Shown one piece after another: positions 1 to 8,841 of a DNA stretch of 64,000 nt. The position numbers and the translations under genes are program-made. The notes beneath the pieces are model-generated. The model saw nothing but the letters and a program-made list of their open reading frames with translations, searched no databases and was not told the origin of the DNA. Source of the stretch: Streptomyces sp. VRA16 Mangrove soil (lineage in GTDB: Bacteria > Actinomycetota > Actinomycetes > Streptomycetales > Streptomycetaceae); contig NZ_JAFVLN010000001.1 in NCBI RefSeq assembly GCF_017377775.1, forward strand, positions 310,001 through 374,000. Reading direction: 5' to 3'. Each line of letters begins with the position of its first letter. Positions within the stretch are counted from its first letter, which is position 1.

Positions 1-1
1 A

Positions 2-1132
2 GTCGAAATCCTGCGCGGAGCCGACCAGTTGAGGTTCTTCGCGGGCGCGGCACGCGTTCTGGAAGGCGTCGCGGCCGGGGAGTACGCGGAGGGACACACC
101 TCGTACGTGCGCCGCGAGCCGGTGGGCGTCGTCGCCCAAGTCACCCCATGGAACTACCCGTTCATGATGGCGGTGTGGAAGCTCGGCCCCGCCCTCGCCG
201 CCGGGAACACCGTCGTCCTCAAGCCGTCCGACACCACTCCCTGGTCGACGGTCTTGCTCGGCGAACTCGCCCAGCGGGCCTTTCCGCCCGGCGTCGTGAA
301 CATCGTCTGCGGCGACCGTGACACGGGCCGCGCCCTCGTCGCCCACCCGGACGTCGACATGGTCGCCATCACCGGCAGCACCCGGGCCGGCTCCGAGGTG
401 ATGGCGCAGGCGGCGCGCGACGTCAAGAATGTCCACCTCGAACTCGGCGGCAAGGCGCCGGCGATCGTCTTCGCGGACGTCGACCCGGTCCGCACGGCCG
501 AGGCTCTCGCCGACGCGGCCTTCTTCAACGCAGGACAGGACTGCACCGCGGTCACCCGCGTCCTCGTCCAACGAGAAGTCCACGACGCGGTGTTGAAGGC
601 GCTGGTGGAGGCGGCGCGCGCCAGGTCGGCCGGAGGCCCGGACGAGGACGGTGTCTTCCACGGTCCGCTCAACAGCGCGGCCCACGCGGCCCGCGTCGCC
701 TCCGTCATCGCGGGCCTCCCCGGGCACGCCAAGGTCGAGACGGGTGGCGCCCGCCTCGACCGGCCCGGCTACTTCTTCCCGCCCACCGTGATCTCCGGCG
801 TCCACCAGGACGACGACGTGGTCCAGGGAGAGATCTTCGGCCCCGTGATCACCGTCCAGCCCTTCGACACGGAGGACGAGGCGCTCGCCCTGGCGTGTGG
901 CGTCGACCTCGGGCTCGCCTCCAGTGTCTGGACCGCGGACCTGGCCCGTGCCATGCGCGTCAGTGCCGAACTCGACTTCGGCTGCGTCTGGCTCAACTGC
1001 CATCAGGTCATCCCCGCCGAGATGCCCCACGGCGGATTCAAGCAGTCCGGGATCGGCCGGGATCTGAGCCGGTACGGACTGGACGACTACACCAGGGTCA
1101 AGCACGTCATGGCGGCACACGCCAAACCCTGA
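2..1132 (+). CDS. aldehyde dehydrogenase, gamma-aminobutyraldehyde dehydrogenase-like (5' truncated)
   Basis: NAD(P)-dependent aldehyde dehydrogenase, C-terminal three quarters. The frame is open from base 2, so the true start lies outside the window. Family hallmarks are visible: the substrate/cofactor segment TPWNYPFMMAVWKLGPALAAG, KPSD, the TGSTRAGSEVM cofactor loop, ELGGKAP holding the general-base Glu, and the catalytic Cys in FFNAGQDCTAVTR. The C terminus has the EIFGPVITV and HGGFKQSGIGRDLSRYGLDDYT motifs. These and the YxRREPVGVVAQV segment resemble gamma-aminobutyraldehyde/betaine aldehyde dehydrogenases of polyamine breakdown. The family is secure; the substrate is inferred. No partner gene is visible because the upstream DNA is missing. 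Confidence 0.93.
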   Translation, partial: VEILRGADQLRFFAGAARVLEGVAAGEYAEGHTSYVRREPVGVVAQVTPWNYPFMMAVWKLGPALAAGNTVVLKPSDTTPWSTVLLGELAQRAFPPGVVNIVCGDRDTGRALVAHPDVDMVAITGSTRAGSEVMAQAARDVKNVHLELGGKAPAIVFADVDPVRTAEALADAAFFNAGQDCTAVTRVLVQREVHDAVLKALVEAARARSAGGPDEDGVFHGPLNSAAHAARVASVIAGLPGHAKVETGGARLDRPGYFFPPTVISGVHQDDDVVQGEIFGPVITVQPFDTEDEALALACGVDLGLASSVWTADLARAMRVSAELDFGCVWLNCHQVIPAEMPHGGFKQSGIGRDLSRYGLDDYTRVKHVMAAHAKP

Positions 1133-1288
1133 GCGGCGAAGGCGAGTTGGGCTCCAGGGCCCCGGCCGTTCCGTCTGCGCGCCGTCGCAATGATCCGCGT
1201 ACCCGTCGATCCGCTGCGCGTGGGAAGCGTGATGCGTACGATCGATCGGAGGTTCGCGTCATGTCGGCGCGCACGGGGGAGGTCGGTC

Positions 1289-1783
1289 GTGTCGGATCCG
1301 TTGTCCTCGCTCGCCCTGACCGGAGCAAGCACGATCGTGACGGCCATGGCGACCACCGCGTGGGAGTCCGCGCGCGATCGGGTCGTTGCGGTCTTCCGCC
1401 GGCACAGCGGCGGAGCCGGGGAACAGGGCGCCCCGGAACGGAGCCAGGTCTACCTGGAGTTGGAGGCGAGCGCCGCCCAACTCCGGGACGCCGCCGACCC
1501 GGAGGCCGCCCGGCAGGAGTTGCAGCGCCGATGGCAGTGGCTGCTGGAAGCCCTGCTGCGGGCCAGCCCGGACGCCGTCGAGGAACTGCGCGCGCTGACC
1601 GAAGAGGTCGGACGACGACACCGGGACGCCTCACCCCGTTGGAACCAGAGCGTGGTGGCCAGGGACGGCGGTTCGGCGTTCGGGGCCCTGGGGCCGGGGG
1701 CCGGCGTGCACGTTCACTACCACGGCGTGCCGGAACCGCCCGCGGCGGGACGTCCCGGGGAGCGGGGCGAGTCGGACTCGTGA
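1289..1783 (+). CDS. small helical protein with C-terminal amyloid-like motif; candidate Bell-domain effector
   Basis: 164-residue protein with no enzyme motif. Residues 5-27 are small and hydrophobic (SLALTGASTIVTAMATTAW), followed by a basic stretch RDRVVAVFRRH. Residues 53-110 are predicted amphipathic helices. Residues 119-146 form a Gly/Ala/His-rich motif, NQSVVARDGG then FGALGPGAGVHVHYHG, that matches the first residues of the downstream ATPase. This layout, a helical possibly membrane-targeting domain plus a short C-terminal motif shared with an adjacent NLR, fits the published description of bacterial Bell effectors with amyloid signalling motifs. That assignment is from memory and unverified. 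GTG 1289 is chosen because GGGGGAGG lies 8 nt upstream; a longer in-frame start at 1190 has poor context. The stop overlaps the next start. Confidence 0.75.
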   Translation: MSDPLSSLALTGASTIVTAMATTAWESARDRVVAVFRRHSGGAGEQGAPERSQVYLELEASAAQLRDAADPEAARQELQRRWQWLLEALLRASPDAVEELRALTEEVGRRHRDASPRWNQSVVARDGGSAFGALGPGAGVHVHYHGVPEPPAAGRPGERGESDS

Positions 1784-4638
1784 ACCAGTCGGTACATGCC
1801 GAGAACGGGTTCGCCTACGGCGTGGTCGGCGCGGACATCCACGTGTTCGGGGACGGCGTCCCCGTCTACCTCCTCCAGCGCTGGCAGCCCCTCGCGACGC
1901 CGGACGACGCGTTCTTGCGGGACGTGCCCAGTCGTATGCTCAACGCCCGTTTCCGAGTGGTGGAGTTCACCGGGCGCGCCGCCGAACTGTCCTCGCTCCA
2001 GGCGTGGCGCGACGAAGCGGGCGCGCTCGCCGTGCGCTGGCTCCACGCGCCGGGAGGGCAGGGCAAGACCCGGCTCGCCGAGCGCTTCGCGCAGGCGTCC
2101 CTGGCCGACGGCTGGCAGGTCGTGACCGCGACCCACGGCCCGGGCAGCGTGCTGCCGCCGCCCGGCAGCCAGGACCTCGCCGACGGGGGAGAGACGGGCG
2201 TGCTGCTGATCGTCGACTACGCCGATCGCTGGCCGCTGTCGCACCTGCTGTGGCTCTTCAGCAACGCCCTGTTGCACGGCGACAGCGGGCGACCGGCTCG
2301 TGTGCTGCTGCTGGCCCGCGGTGACGATCTGTGGCCCGGAGTCCGTGCCGCCCTGGTCAACCAGGGCGCGCGCACCTCGTCCCAGCGCCTGGCTCCGCTG
2401 TCCGGCGAGGAGAACGCCTCTGGCGGAGCGAGCCCCGCTGCCGACGAAGGCGCCTCCGGTTCCCCGCGCGCCCAGATGTTCACCGTGGCCCGAGACAGCT
2501 TCGCCGCCCGCTACGATGCCGCCGCGGCCGGGATCACCACGGCCGGGATCACCGCTCCAGCCCTGCTCGGCGAGGCCGAGTTCGGCCTGACGCTGGCCGT
2601 GCACATGGCCGCTCTCGTCGCCGTCGACGCGGCGGTGCACGGCGTACGCCCACCGGAGGACCTCGCCGGACTCTCCACGTACCTCCTGGACCGTGAACAG
2701 CTGCACTGGGCGCGCCTGCACGGGGACGCCGACCACGTGATCGCCCCGGACGCGACCGCCTTCCGTACCCCTCCCCACGTCATGAACCGTACGGTCTTCA
2801 CCGCGGCGCTCACCGGAGCGGTGGCCCCCGACGCGGGCCGCGCGGCGATCGAGCCGCTCACCGTGCACGCGCCGGCCGGGCAGCTCCTGACCGACCACGC
2901 CGTCTGCTATCCCGCCGCGGAGCCGGGCCAGGGAACCGTGCTGGAACCCCTTTACCCGGACCGGCTCTGCGAGGACTTCCTCGCCCTGACCCTCCCCGGA
3001 CACCAGGCCGACTATCCGGAACAGCAGTGGGCCGGCGAGATCGTCAACGGTCTGCTCCGCGAGGCCGACGTCTTCGGCGGTCCCCTCGAGGCGGACTGGA
3101 CGGCCCGTGCGATGGTCTTCCTGGCCGCCGCCGCGGTGCGGTGGCCGCACGTTGGTCCGGCCCACCTTTTCCCGCTGCTCTCCGGCGTTCCGCAACTCGC
3201 CGTCATCGGAGGCAGCGCCACCCTGGCCGCCCTGGCCGAACTCGAGGACATCGACCCGGACCTCCTCGAGGCCGTCGCCATGTTCTTCCCGCCGTTCCAA
3301 CGGCCGAGCCCCGACCTGGATCCCGGTATCGCCGCGGTCAGCACCCGGCTGCTCCCGCACCGGCTGGAGCGGGCGCGCAGCCTCAACGACCGGGCCGTGA
3401 CCCGGCACGAGCACGGAGTGCGGCTGACCCACGCAGGCCGGTTCGAAGAGGCCCTGGCCGAGGCGACGACCAACGTCAGCGAGCTGAGGGAAGCGGTGCT
3501 GAGGATGCCTCGCACCCCGCAACGCCGGATCGTCGAGGCCAATCTCGCAATGGGGCTCAACACCTACGCCAAGCGGCTGGACGAGACGGGCCGACGGGCG
3601 GAGGCGCGAGCCGCGACGGAGGAAGCGGTGGCGCTGAAGCGCGAACTGGCCGCCGCCGACGGGATGTTCCTGCCGGACCTTGCCAGTGGTCTGCTCGGCC
3701 ACAGCCGGGATCTCCTCCAGTCCGGACACGCGGCGGACGCGGCGGTAGCGCTGGAGGAGTGCGTGGGGCTCTACCGGGGCCTCGTGGTCTCCGACGCCCG
3801 CGCCCATGAATCCGACCTGGCGGCGTCGCTGGCCGCCCTGGGCATGTGCTACCAGCACACCGGACGCTCCCACGAGTCGCTCGCGCTGGCCCGCGAGGGC
3901 GTGGCGGTGCGCCGCCGGCTCGCTGCCAAGGACCCGTCCGGCCACGCTCAGACGCTCGCCATCGAGCTGCAGCAACTCGCACGGTCCCTCGAAGCCGTGG
4001 GCAGTCCCGACGCGGTGCCCACCGCCCAGGAGGCCGTCGACCTGTACCGGGAACTGGTCCGGGTCAACCCGGCCGCCTACGAACGGTCATTGGCGGACGG
4101 CCTGATCGGACTCGCCGGGCGACTGGTCGTACGCCGGCGCGCCGAGGAGAGCCTGACGGCCGTGCAGGAGGGAGTGGCGATCCTCCGCCGCGTCACCGCC
4201 CAGCGGCCGGGCGTCGAGCGGTACACGCTGGGCGAGGCGCTGAGCATGAAGGTCGCCACTCTGCTCGGTCTGGCCATCGCGTCGAACAACGACGGCAGGT
4301 CGGAAGAGGCAGCGCAATGGCACACGGAGGCGGTCGCCGCCACCCATGAAAACGTCGCACTCTACGGCGAGTTGACGGCGACCGACCCGGCGGCCTTCGC
4401 CTACCACGTCTCCGCGCTGCTCCTCGCCGTGTACGTCCGGATCATGGACACCGACCTCCTCGAAGACGCCGTGGGACTCTTCGACCGCGCCACGGATCTC
4501 ATCAGCAGCGGCCACGCGCCACTGGACCGCGGGATGACCTACCACGAGATCGGCACCTCTCTCGCGGACCAGCTGGCCGCCCAGAACCATCCTGACGAGG
4601 CGGCCAGAATCCGACGACTTCTCATGCGTCGGCCGTAG
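1780..4638 (+). CDS. STAND/NLR-like ATPase with TPR repeats and N-terminal amyloid-like motif
   Basis: 952-residue protein starting at GTG 1780, which overlaps the previous stop (GTGA), so the two genes are translationally coupled. Residues 2-27 (NQSVHAENGFAYGVVGADIH and following) mirror the C terminus of the upstream protein. A P-loop ATPase follows: Walker A PGGQGKT at 91-97, Walker B VLLIVDYAD at 141-149, then LLLARGD. The middle is helical. From about residue 540 onward there are tetratricopeptide-like units with repeated FEEALAEA, RRAEARAATEEAVALKRELA and HESLALAREGVAVRRRLA patterns. A motif-NTPase-TPR order is that of bacterial NLR/STAND sensors, in which the repeats perceive a trigger and the N-terminal motif recruits an effector. 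An immune role is inference. Reading upstream in this frame runs into the dehydrogenase shadow and is rejected. Confidence 0.85.
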   Translation: MNQSVHAENGFAYGVVGADIHVFGDGVPVYLLQRWQPLATPDDAFLRDVPSRMLNARFRVVEFTGRAAELSSLQAWRDEAGALAVRWLHAPGGQGKTRLAERFAQASLADGWQVVTATHGPGSVLPPPGSQDLADGGETGVLLIVDYADRWPLSHLLWLFSNALLHGDSGRPARVLLLARGDDLWPGVRAALVNQGARTSSQRLAPLSGEENASGGASPAADEGASGSPRAQMFTVARDSFAARYDAAAAGITTAGITAPALLGEAEFGLTLAVHMAALVAVDAAVHGVRPPEDLAGLSTYLLDREQLHWARLHGDADHVIAPDATAFRTPPHVMNRTVFTAALTGAVAPDAGRAAIEPLTVHAPAGQLLTDHAVCYPAAEPGQGTVLEPLYPDRLCEDFLALTLPGHQADYPEQQWAGEIVNGLLREADVFGGPLEADWTARAMVFLAAAAVRWPHVGPAHLFPLLSGVPQLAVIGGSATLAALAELEDIDPDLLEAVAMFFPPFQRPSPDLDPGIAAVSTRLLPHRLERARSLNDRAVTRHEHGVRLTHAGRFEEALAEATTNVSELREAVLRMPRTPQRRIVEANLAMGLNTYAKRLDETGRRAEARAATEEAVALKRELAAADGMFLPDLASGLLGHSRDLLQSGHAADAAVALEECVGLYRGLVVSDARAHESDLAASLAALGMCYQHTGRSHESLALAREGVAVRRRLAAKDPSGHAQTLAIELQQLARSLEAVGSPDAVPTAQEAVDLYRELVRVNPAAYERSLADGLIGLAGRLVVRRRAEESLTAVQEGVAILRRVTAQRPGVERYTLGEALSMKVATLLGLAIASNNDGRSEEAAQWHTEAVAATHENVALYGELTATDPAAFAYHVSALLLAVYVRIMDTDLLEDAVGLFDRATDLISSGHAPLDRGMTYHEIGTSLADQLAAQNHPDEAARIRRLLMRRP

Positions 4639-4765
4639 CGCGGTCCCGAGGTCTTCCCGGAGGGCGGATGCGTCGCCCGTCAGGCGCAGCTTCCTGCGGT
4701 CGCAGGGCGAGCGGGCGACAGGGCTGCCCCCGGGCCCCGGGCCAGCGATCCGTATGCTCCCCGTC

Positions 4766-5596
4766 ATGAGATTCTTCCGGTCGCGCGACCGCGACAACGC
4801 CAGACGGACGACGGGCACCCCGGTGGATCGGGCCAAGGCGCTGTACGAGGCCGGGCGTTACGCAGCGGCGGAGGCCGAGGCGCGGGCCGTGGCCCGGTCG
4901 CGGCCGCGCAGCGACCAGTATGCGGCGGTGGCGCTGTTCATCGCTGCCATTTCGACGGGCGCCCAAGGCCGCCATGCCGAGTCGATCGGCATGTACGACC
5001 AGGCGCTCGCGGCGTACGGCAGGATATTCGGCGCCACTCACGGGCTGGTCCTGAAGCTGCGTTCGGACCGGGCCCAGCAGCTGGCTGCGCTCGGCCGGTA
5101 CACCGAGTGCGAAGAGGAGTGCGCGGCCGTCGCCGAAGCCGCCGACCGTGGAGCCGGTCGGGACATACCGCTGCTCGCGGTGGCCGCCCGCAACGGACTG
5201 GTGTTCGCCCTCAACGGGCAGGGCCGCCACCAGGAGGCCGAGACGGAGGCCCGCAAGGCGCTGGCCGCCCACCGCGCACCCGACCGGGCCTCCCTGGTTC
5301 TGCGGCTCGGTCTGGCCCGCAGTCTCAACGGCCAGGGCCGCCACGAGGACGCCCTCACCGAGGGGCAGGCAGCCGACGAGCTGTACCGGGGCCTGCCGGA
5401 GAGCCAGCGTCACCCGGACCGCGGCGCCGTCGAACTGGTCCTCGCCAACGCCCTGTTGGGGCTGCGCCGCGCACCCGAGGCCCGCCGGCGGGCCGCCGCC
5501 GCTCACGAGGTCTGCCTGGCCTCCTTCGGCCCCGACCACAGCCGCACCGTCGAAGCCCGGACGCTCATCGGCCGGATCGACGACACGCGCCCGTAG
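4766..5596 (+). CDS. tetratricopeptide repeat protein
   Basis: About 276 residues, starting at ATG 4766 (MRFFRSRDRD); ATG 4754 four codons upstream is an alternative and neither has a strong ribosome site. It has a basic N terminus, then roughly five TPR-like helical pairs (ALYEAGRYAAAEAEARAVA, HAESIGMYDQALAAYGRIFG, RHQEAETEARKALAAH, RHEDALTEGQAADELYR, APEARRRAAAAHEVC). The last unit, SFGPDHSRTVEARTLIGRI, resembles the Kinesin-light-chain-type TPRs of Streptomyces NLR-like proteins. No signal peptide or catalytic domain. It lies 127 nt downstream of the STAND ATPase on the same strand and may belong to that module or be independent. Function unknown. Confidence 0.85.
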   Translation: MRFFRSRDRDNARRTTGTPVDRAKALYEAGRYAAAEAEARAVARSRPRSDQYAAVALFIAAISTGAQGRHAESIGMYDQALAAYGRIFGATHGLVLKLRSDRAQQLAALGRYTECEEECAAVAEAADRGAGRDIPLLAVAARNGLVFALNGQGRHQEAETEARKALAAHRAPDRASLVLRLGLARSLNGQGRHEDALTEGQAADELYRGLPESQRHPDRGAVELVLANALLGLRRAPEARRRAAAAHEVCLASFGPDHSRTVEARTLIGRIDDTRP

Positions 5597-5726
5597 GCGC
5601 ACGCGGCGAGCGGTCGGATCGGCCGGGCCTCGCGGCTCCCGAATCCGTGTGTAACGTCCGCGCCCCGTCACGCGTGTTGAGGGTGACACCGGCCCGACCC
5701 GCAGACGAGACGCCCATGGGGGACGC

Positions 5727-6371
5727 ATGACGACCGACGACGCGCACGACCCCGGCAGCCGGGCCGGACCGCGGCGCGGAGCCGACGGCTTCGACGCCTT
5801 CTACGCCGCCACCGCCAAACGCCTGGTCTCCACGGTGTACGCCATGACCGGCGACCTGGCCGAGGCGGAGGACGCCGTGCAGGAGGCGTACGTCAGGGCC
5901 TGGCAGCGCTGGGACCGGCTGGTGCGCGAGGGCGATCCGCTGCCGTGGGTACGCACCGTGGCCTCCCGGCTGGCGATCAGTACGTGGCGCAGAACACGCG
6001 GTCGGCTGCTCGCGCACCGTAGGCACGGCCCGCAGGCGGACCTGCCCGAACTCTCCGCCGACCGGGTCGCGTTGATCGAGGCGCTGCGCGAACTGACACC
6101 GCAGCAGCGCCAGGTGATCGTGCTGCACCACCTCCTCGATCTGCCGGTGGAACAGGTGGCCCGCGAGACGGGCGCCTCCAACGGTGCCGTGCGCACCCGC
6201 CTCAGCCGCGCCCGCAAGCTCCTCGGCGAGCGCCTGGGCGACATCGCGTCGTCATCCGTGAGCCCGGTATCCGTGAGCCCGGCGTCCGTGAACACCGCAT
6301 CCGCGAGCATCGCCCCCGCGAACGCCGCACCCTTGAACACCGCCGCCAAGGAGGCCGCGCACCATGCCTGA
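5727..6371 (+). CDS. ECF (group 4) RNA polymerase sigma factor
   Basis: 214 residues. Region 2 (FDAFYAATAKRLVSTVYAMTGDLAEAEDAVQEAYVRAWQRWDRL, then PLPWVRTVASRLAISTWRR) recognises the -10 element. Region 4 (RVALIEALRELTPQQRQVIVLHHLLDLPVEQVARETGASNGAVRTRLSRARKLL) holds the helix-turn-helix for the -35. The family is the SigE-like ECF group of actinomycetes. After residue about 175 a low-complexity Ser/Ala/Val/Pro tail (SSVSPVSVSPASVNTASASI and on) follows, encoded by degenerate repeats; it is unusual for an ECF factor. The gene overlaps the next by 8 nt, so its product and the membrane protein are co-translated. Confidence 0.93.
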   Translation: MTTDDAHDPGSRAGPRRGADGFDAFYAATAKRLVSTVYAMTGDLAEAEDAVQEAYVRAWQRWDRLVREGDPLPWVRTVASRLAISTWRRTRGRLLAHRRHGPQADLPELSADRVALIEALRELTPQQRQVIVLHHLLDLPVEQVARETGASNGAVRTRLSRARKLLGERLGDIASSSVSPVSVSPASVNTASASIAPANAAPLNTAAKEAAHHA

Positions 6372-7077
6372 GGTCGACGAACTGCTCGATGACGTGACGC
6401 TGTCCCTGCCCGACGCCGCCACCCTCCGCGCCCGCGGTGCCCGCCGCACGGGCCGTCGGCGGGTACTGGTGGCGGGCGGTGCCGCGGCGGCGGTGCTGGC
6501 AGGAGTGGTGTGGGCGGTGCCGGGCGGCGGGGAGCGCCAGGAGGCCGGCCCCGCGCACGCGCCGGGGCAGCAGGTCTCGGAGAGCGCCGCGACGTTCCCG
6601 GCATCGACTCCGTACCGCAAGAACGGCACGATCGTGCTCGGCCCCGCCAAGGGCCTTCCGCGGGACGGCAGCCGGCACTGGGTCCGCACGGACAAGGGCG
6701 CGGCGGAAGAGGACTGGCCGCTGGCCTGGGTGGGCTTCGGCTCGGCCGCCTGCGGGCCCGACATCCTGCCGAAGGAGAAGGCGTCGCCCGGCGAGCACCG
6801 GGGCGACAGCTGGAACTACACCGGGTCCGGTGGGGCGGTGGCCCGCCAGGTGTACCTGGAGTACACGACGCCCTACGACCGTATGACCGACCTCTCCGAC
6901 CTGATCAACTCCCTGACCGTGTGCGGACTGACGGCGGACGGGGCCGCGGGGGCAGAGCCCTCTCAGGTCTTCAAGGGCTCGGACCCCGAGCGGCCCGGTC
7001 TGACGGTGTGGGTCGAGCACGGCTGGAAGTGGATCAGGGTGGTGCAGGAACAGTCCAACAGGACGTCCGCTTCCTGA
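6364..7077 (+). CDS. single-pass membrane protein, probable regulator/partner of the ECF sigma factor
   Basis: 237 residues. A short cytoplasmic N terminus (MPEVDELLDDVTLSLPDAATLRARGARR) is followed by RRRVLVAGGAAAAVLAGVVW, a single transmembrane segment at about residues 33-50, and a roughly 180-residue extracytoplasmic domain containing two Cys (SAACGPD and TVCGLT). No classical zinc anti-sigma H-x3-C-x2-C motif is seen. Overlap with the sigma gene and the topology suggest it senses an envelope signal and controls the sigma factor, but this is inferred from position. Similar sigma/TM-protein pairs are common in Streptomyces. Confidence 0.85.
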   Translation: MPEVDELLDDVTLSLPDAATLRARGARRTGRRRVLVAGGAAAAVLAGVVWAVPGGGERQEAGPAHAPGQQVSESAATFPASTPYRKNGTIVLGPAKGLPRDGSRHWVRTDKGAAEEDWPLAWVGFGSAACGPDILPKEKASPGEHRGDSWNYTGSGGAVARQVYLEYTTPYDRMTDLSDLINSLTVCGLTADGAAGAEPSQVFKGSDPERPGLTVWVEHGWKWIRVVQEQSNRTSAS

Positions 7078-7088
7078 TGGACTGATGG

Positions 7089-7160
7089 CCCGACTGCCCG
7101 ACTGCCCGACTGCCTGACCGCCCGATGGCGACGTAGGTCGACGGCGACGTAGGCCGATGG
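7089..7160. repeat. short direct repeats downstream of the sigma operon
   Basis: Three to four copies of an 8-mer GCCCGACT-like unit (7088-7120) followed by two copies of GGCGACGTAGG (7129-7155). They lie in the noncoding stretch between convergent genes. Function unknown; they look like simple-sequence expansion. Confidence 0.5.
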
Positions 7161-7218
7161 CCTGGACTCCGGCTCGGGTTTCGGCCTGCGCGGGTGGAAG
7201 TCCACCCGGTCTTCCGGA

Positions 7219-7248
7219 CGGGCGACGGTCGCCGGAGGCCGTCGCCCG
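7219..7248. terminator. bidirectional terminator hairpin
   Basis: Perfect 10-bp inverted repeat CGGGCGACGG / CCGTCGCCCG around a 10-nt loop, between the converging sigma operon and the GH43 gene. No U tract, as usual in Streptomyces. Confidence 0.55.
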
Positions 7249-7326
7249 CTCGGCGATGTGCGCGTACCGCCGCGCGCAGAAGCGGCCGGCGTCTCCGTGG
7301 AGGGTGTTTCAGGCGCCCCGTGTGCT

Positions 7327-8796
7327 TCAGGCGGCCAGCGGCTCGTAGGTGAACCAGTCGACGTGGACGGTGCCTTCGGCCGCGTACAGGCCGATGACCC
7401 GTCCGGTGAAGCCGCCGGCCACCTCGGTCGAGAGGTAACGGCCGTCGAGCGTCGCGAGCTCGCTGAAGGTGCCGTCCGGCTGCTCGACGCCGAGCGAGAC
7501 GACGTCGGGGCCGGTGCGCGGGCGGTGGGGCAGGGGCAGGCGCGTGATCCGTACGGCGAGGACGGCCGGGCCCGTGGGCGCGGGCCGCGTTGCGACGACG
7601 GCGCGCACCGAGCCGACCCGGGAGATCACCCGTATCTGCGTGCCGTCGGTCTCGACGCTGTAGTGGTGCTGCTCGTCCAGGCGGACGGCGAGCCCGCCGA
7701 CACCGTCGGCCGCGTCCACCAACGCCCGCGCCTCGCACGTGAGGTGCTGCTGCCTGCGCCCGATGAAGACGACGTCGGGATCGTCGAGCGAGGCACCGCG
7801 GGCGCGCAGGGTCAGGGAGCCGGGGCGTTCCTTGGTGGTGCAGTGCTCGGCTGAGCGGTCGCGTACGGAGATCCAGGACAGGTGGAGAGCGGGCAGGTCG
7901 AAGTCGTCGCGGAACGAGCCGTCGACGACTTCGGCGGGGGAGGCGATCTCGCCCACCACGGGCCAGCCGTCCTCGGTCCAGGTGACCGGTGCGAGGAAGG
8001 TCTCGCGGCCCAGCACGTGCCAGCCGGGGGTGCCGCCCTGTGGTCGCACGCCCAGGAAGACGATCCACCAGGATCCGTCCGCGGCCTGTACGAGATCGCC
8101 GTGGCCGGTGTTCTGGACGGGGTGGTCCGTGCCGCGGTGAGTGAGGACCGGGTTGTGCGGACACGGTTCGAAGGGGCCCGTCGGGCCAGGGCCGCGCGCG
8201 ATGGAGATGGCGTGCCCGCGCTCGGTGCCGCCCTCCGCGATGAGCAGATACCAGTGGTCACCGATGCGGTAGAGGTGCGGGGCCTCGGGAGCCTTGGCAC
8301 CGGGACCGCCGGACCACAGCGCGCGCCGCTCACCGGTCGTGCGCCCGGAGCGCGGGTCGATGGCGACCTGGCTCACCCCGGCGACGGTGCACCAGCAGGT
8401 GCCGTCCTCGTCCCAGGCGAGGTCCGGATCGATGCCTGGGACGTCCGGGAGCCGCACGGGATCGGACCACGGACCTGCCGGGTCGGTGGCGGTGAAGAGC
8501 ATGTTGCCGCCACCCTCGGCGCAGTTGGTGACGATGAGCCAGAACCGGCCGTCGTGGTGGCGCAGTGTCGGTGCGTAGATGCCGCCGGAGGACGGCATGT
8601 CGACGGGCAGGCGCAACTGCTCGGGGCGGTCGAGAGCGTTGCCGATCTGCGTCCAGTGCAGCAGGTCGCGGCTGTGGAAGACCGGGATGCCGGGGAAGTA
8701 CTCGAAGCTGGAGCAGACGAGGTAGTAGTCGTCGCCCACGCGACAGACGCTCGGGTCGGGGTGGAAACCGGGGACGACGGGTTGGACGGACACCAT
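7327..8796 (-). CDS. glycoside hydrolase family 43, beta-xylosidase/arabinofuranosidase
   Basis: 489 residues, no signal peptide, so probably cytoplasmic. N-terminal five-bladed propeller: PGFHPDPSVCRVGDDYYLV carries the catalytic-base Asp, GIDPDLAWDEDG the pKa-modulating Asp, and KAPEAPHLYRIGDHWYLLIAEGGT the general-acid Glu. The C-terminal ~200 residues (from SFRDDFDLPALHLSW) form a beta-sandwich as in two-domain GH43 xylosidases. It would trim xylo-oligosaccharides imported after extracellular xylanase action, and a xylanase gene lies at the other end of the window. Start ATG 8796 has GAAAGG upstream; an in-frame extension to 8853 would run through the operator. Probably repressed by a LacI-type protein at 8842-8851. 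Confidence 0.93.
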   Translation of the reverse strand: MVSVQPVVPGFHPDPSVCRVGDDYYLVCSSFEYFPGIPVFHSRDLLHWTQIGNALDRPEQLRLPVDMPSSGGIYAPTLRHHDGRFWLIVTNCAEGGGNMLFTATDPAGPWSDPVRLPDVPGIDPDLAWDEDGTCWCTVAGVSQVAIDPRSGRTTGERRALWSGGPGAKAPEAPHLYRIGDHWYLLIAEGGTERGHAISIARGPGPTGPFEPCPHNPVLTHRGTDHPVQNTGHGDLVQAADGSWWIVFLGVRPQGGTPGWHVLGRETFLAPVTWTEDGWPVVGEIASPAEVVDGSFRDDFDLPALHLSWISVRDRSAEHCTTKERPGSLTLRARGASLDDPDVVFIGRRQQHLTCEARALVDAADGVGGLAVRLDEQHHYSVETDGTQIRVISRVGSVRAVVATRPAPTGPAVLAVRITRLPLPHRPRTGPDVVSLGVEQPDGTFSELATLDGRYLSTEVAGGFTGRVIGLYAAEGTVHVDWFTYEPLAA

Positions 8797-8841
8797 GGGG
8801 GCCTTTCGTCGGGGAGGTGCGCCTCTCGCGCGCGCAGTGTC

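Noticed and set aside
895..1779. N-terminal extension of the STAND ATPase back into the aldehyde dehydrogenase
   Set aside because: The extension is Arg/Gly-rich and out of frame over two real genes; GTG 1780 with overlap coupling is the better start.
1717..3975. A 752-codon open frame on the minus strand opposite the STAND ATPase
   Set aside because: The plus strand has Walker motifs and TPRs with proper codon bias; the minus frame has none.
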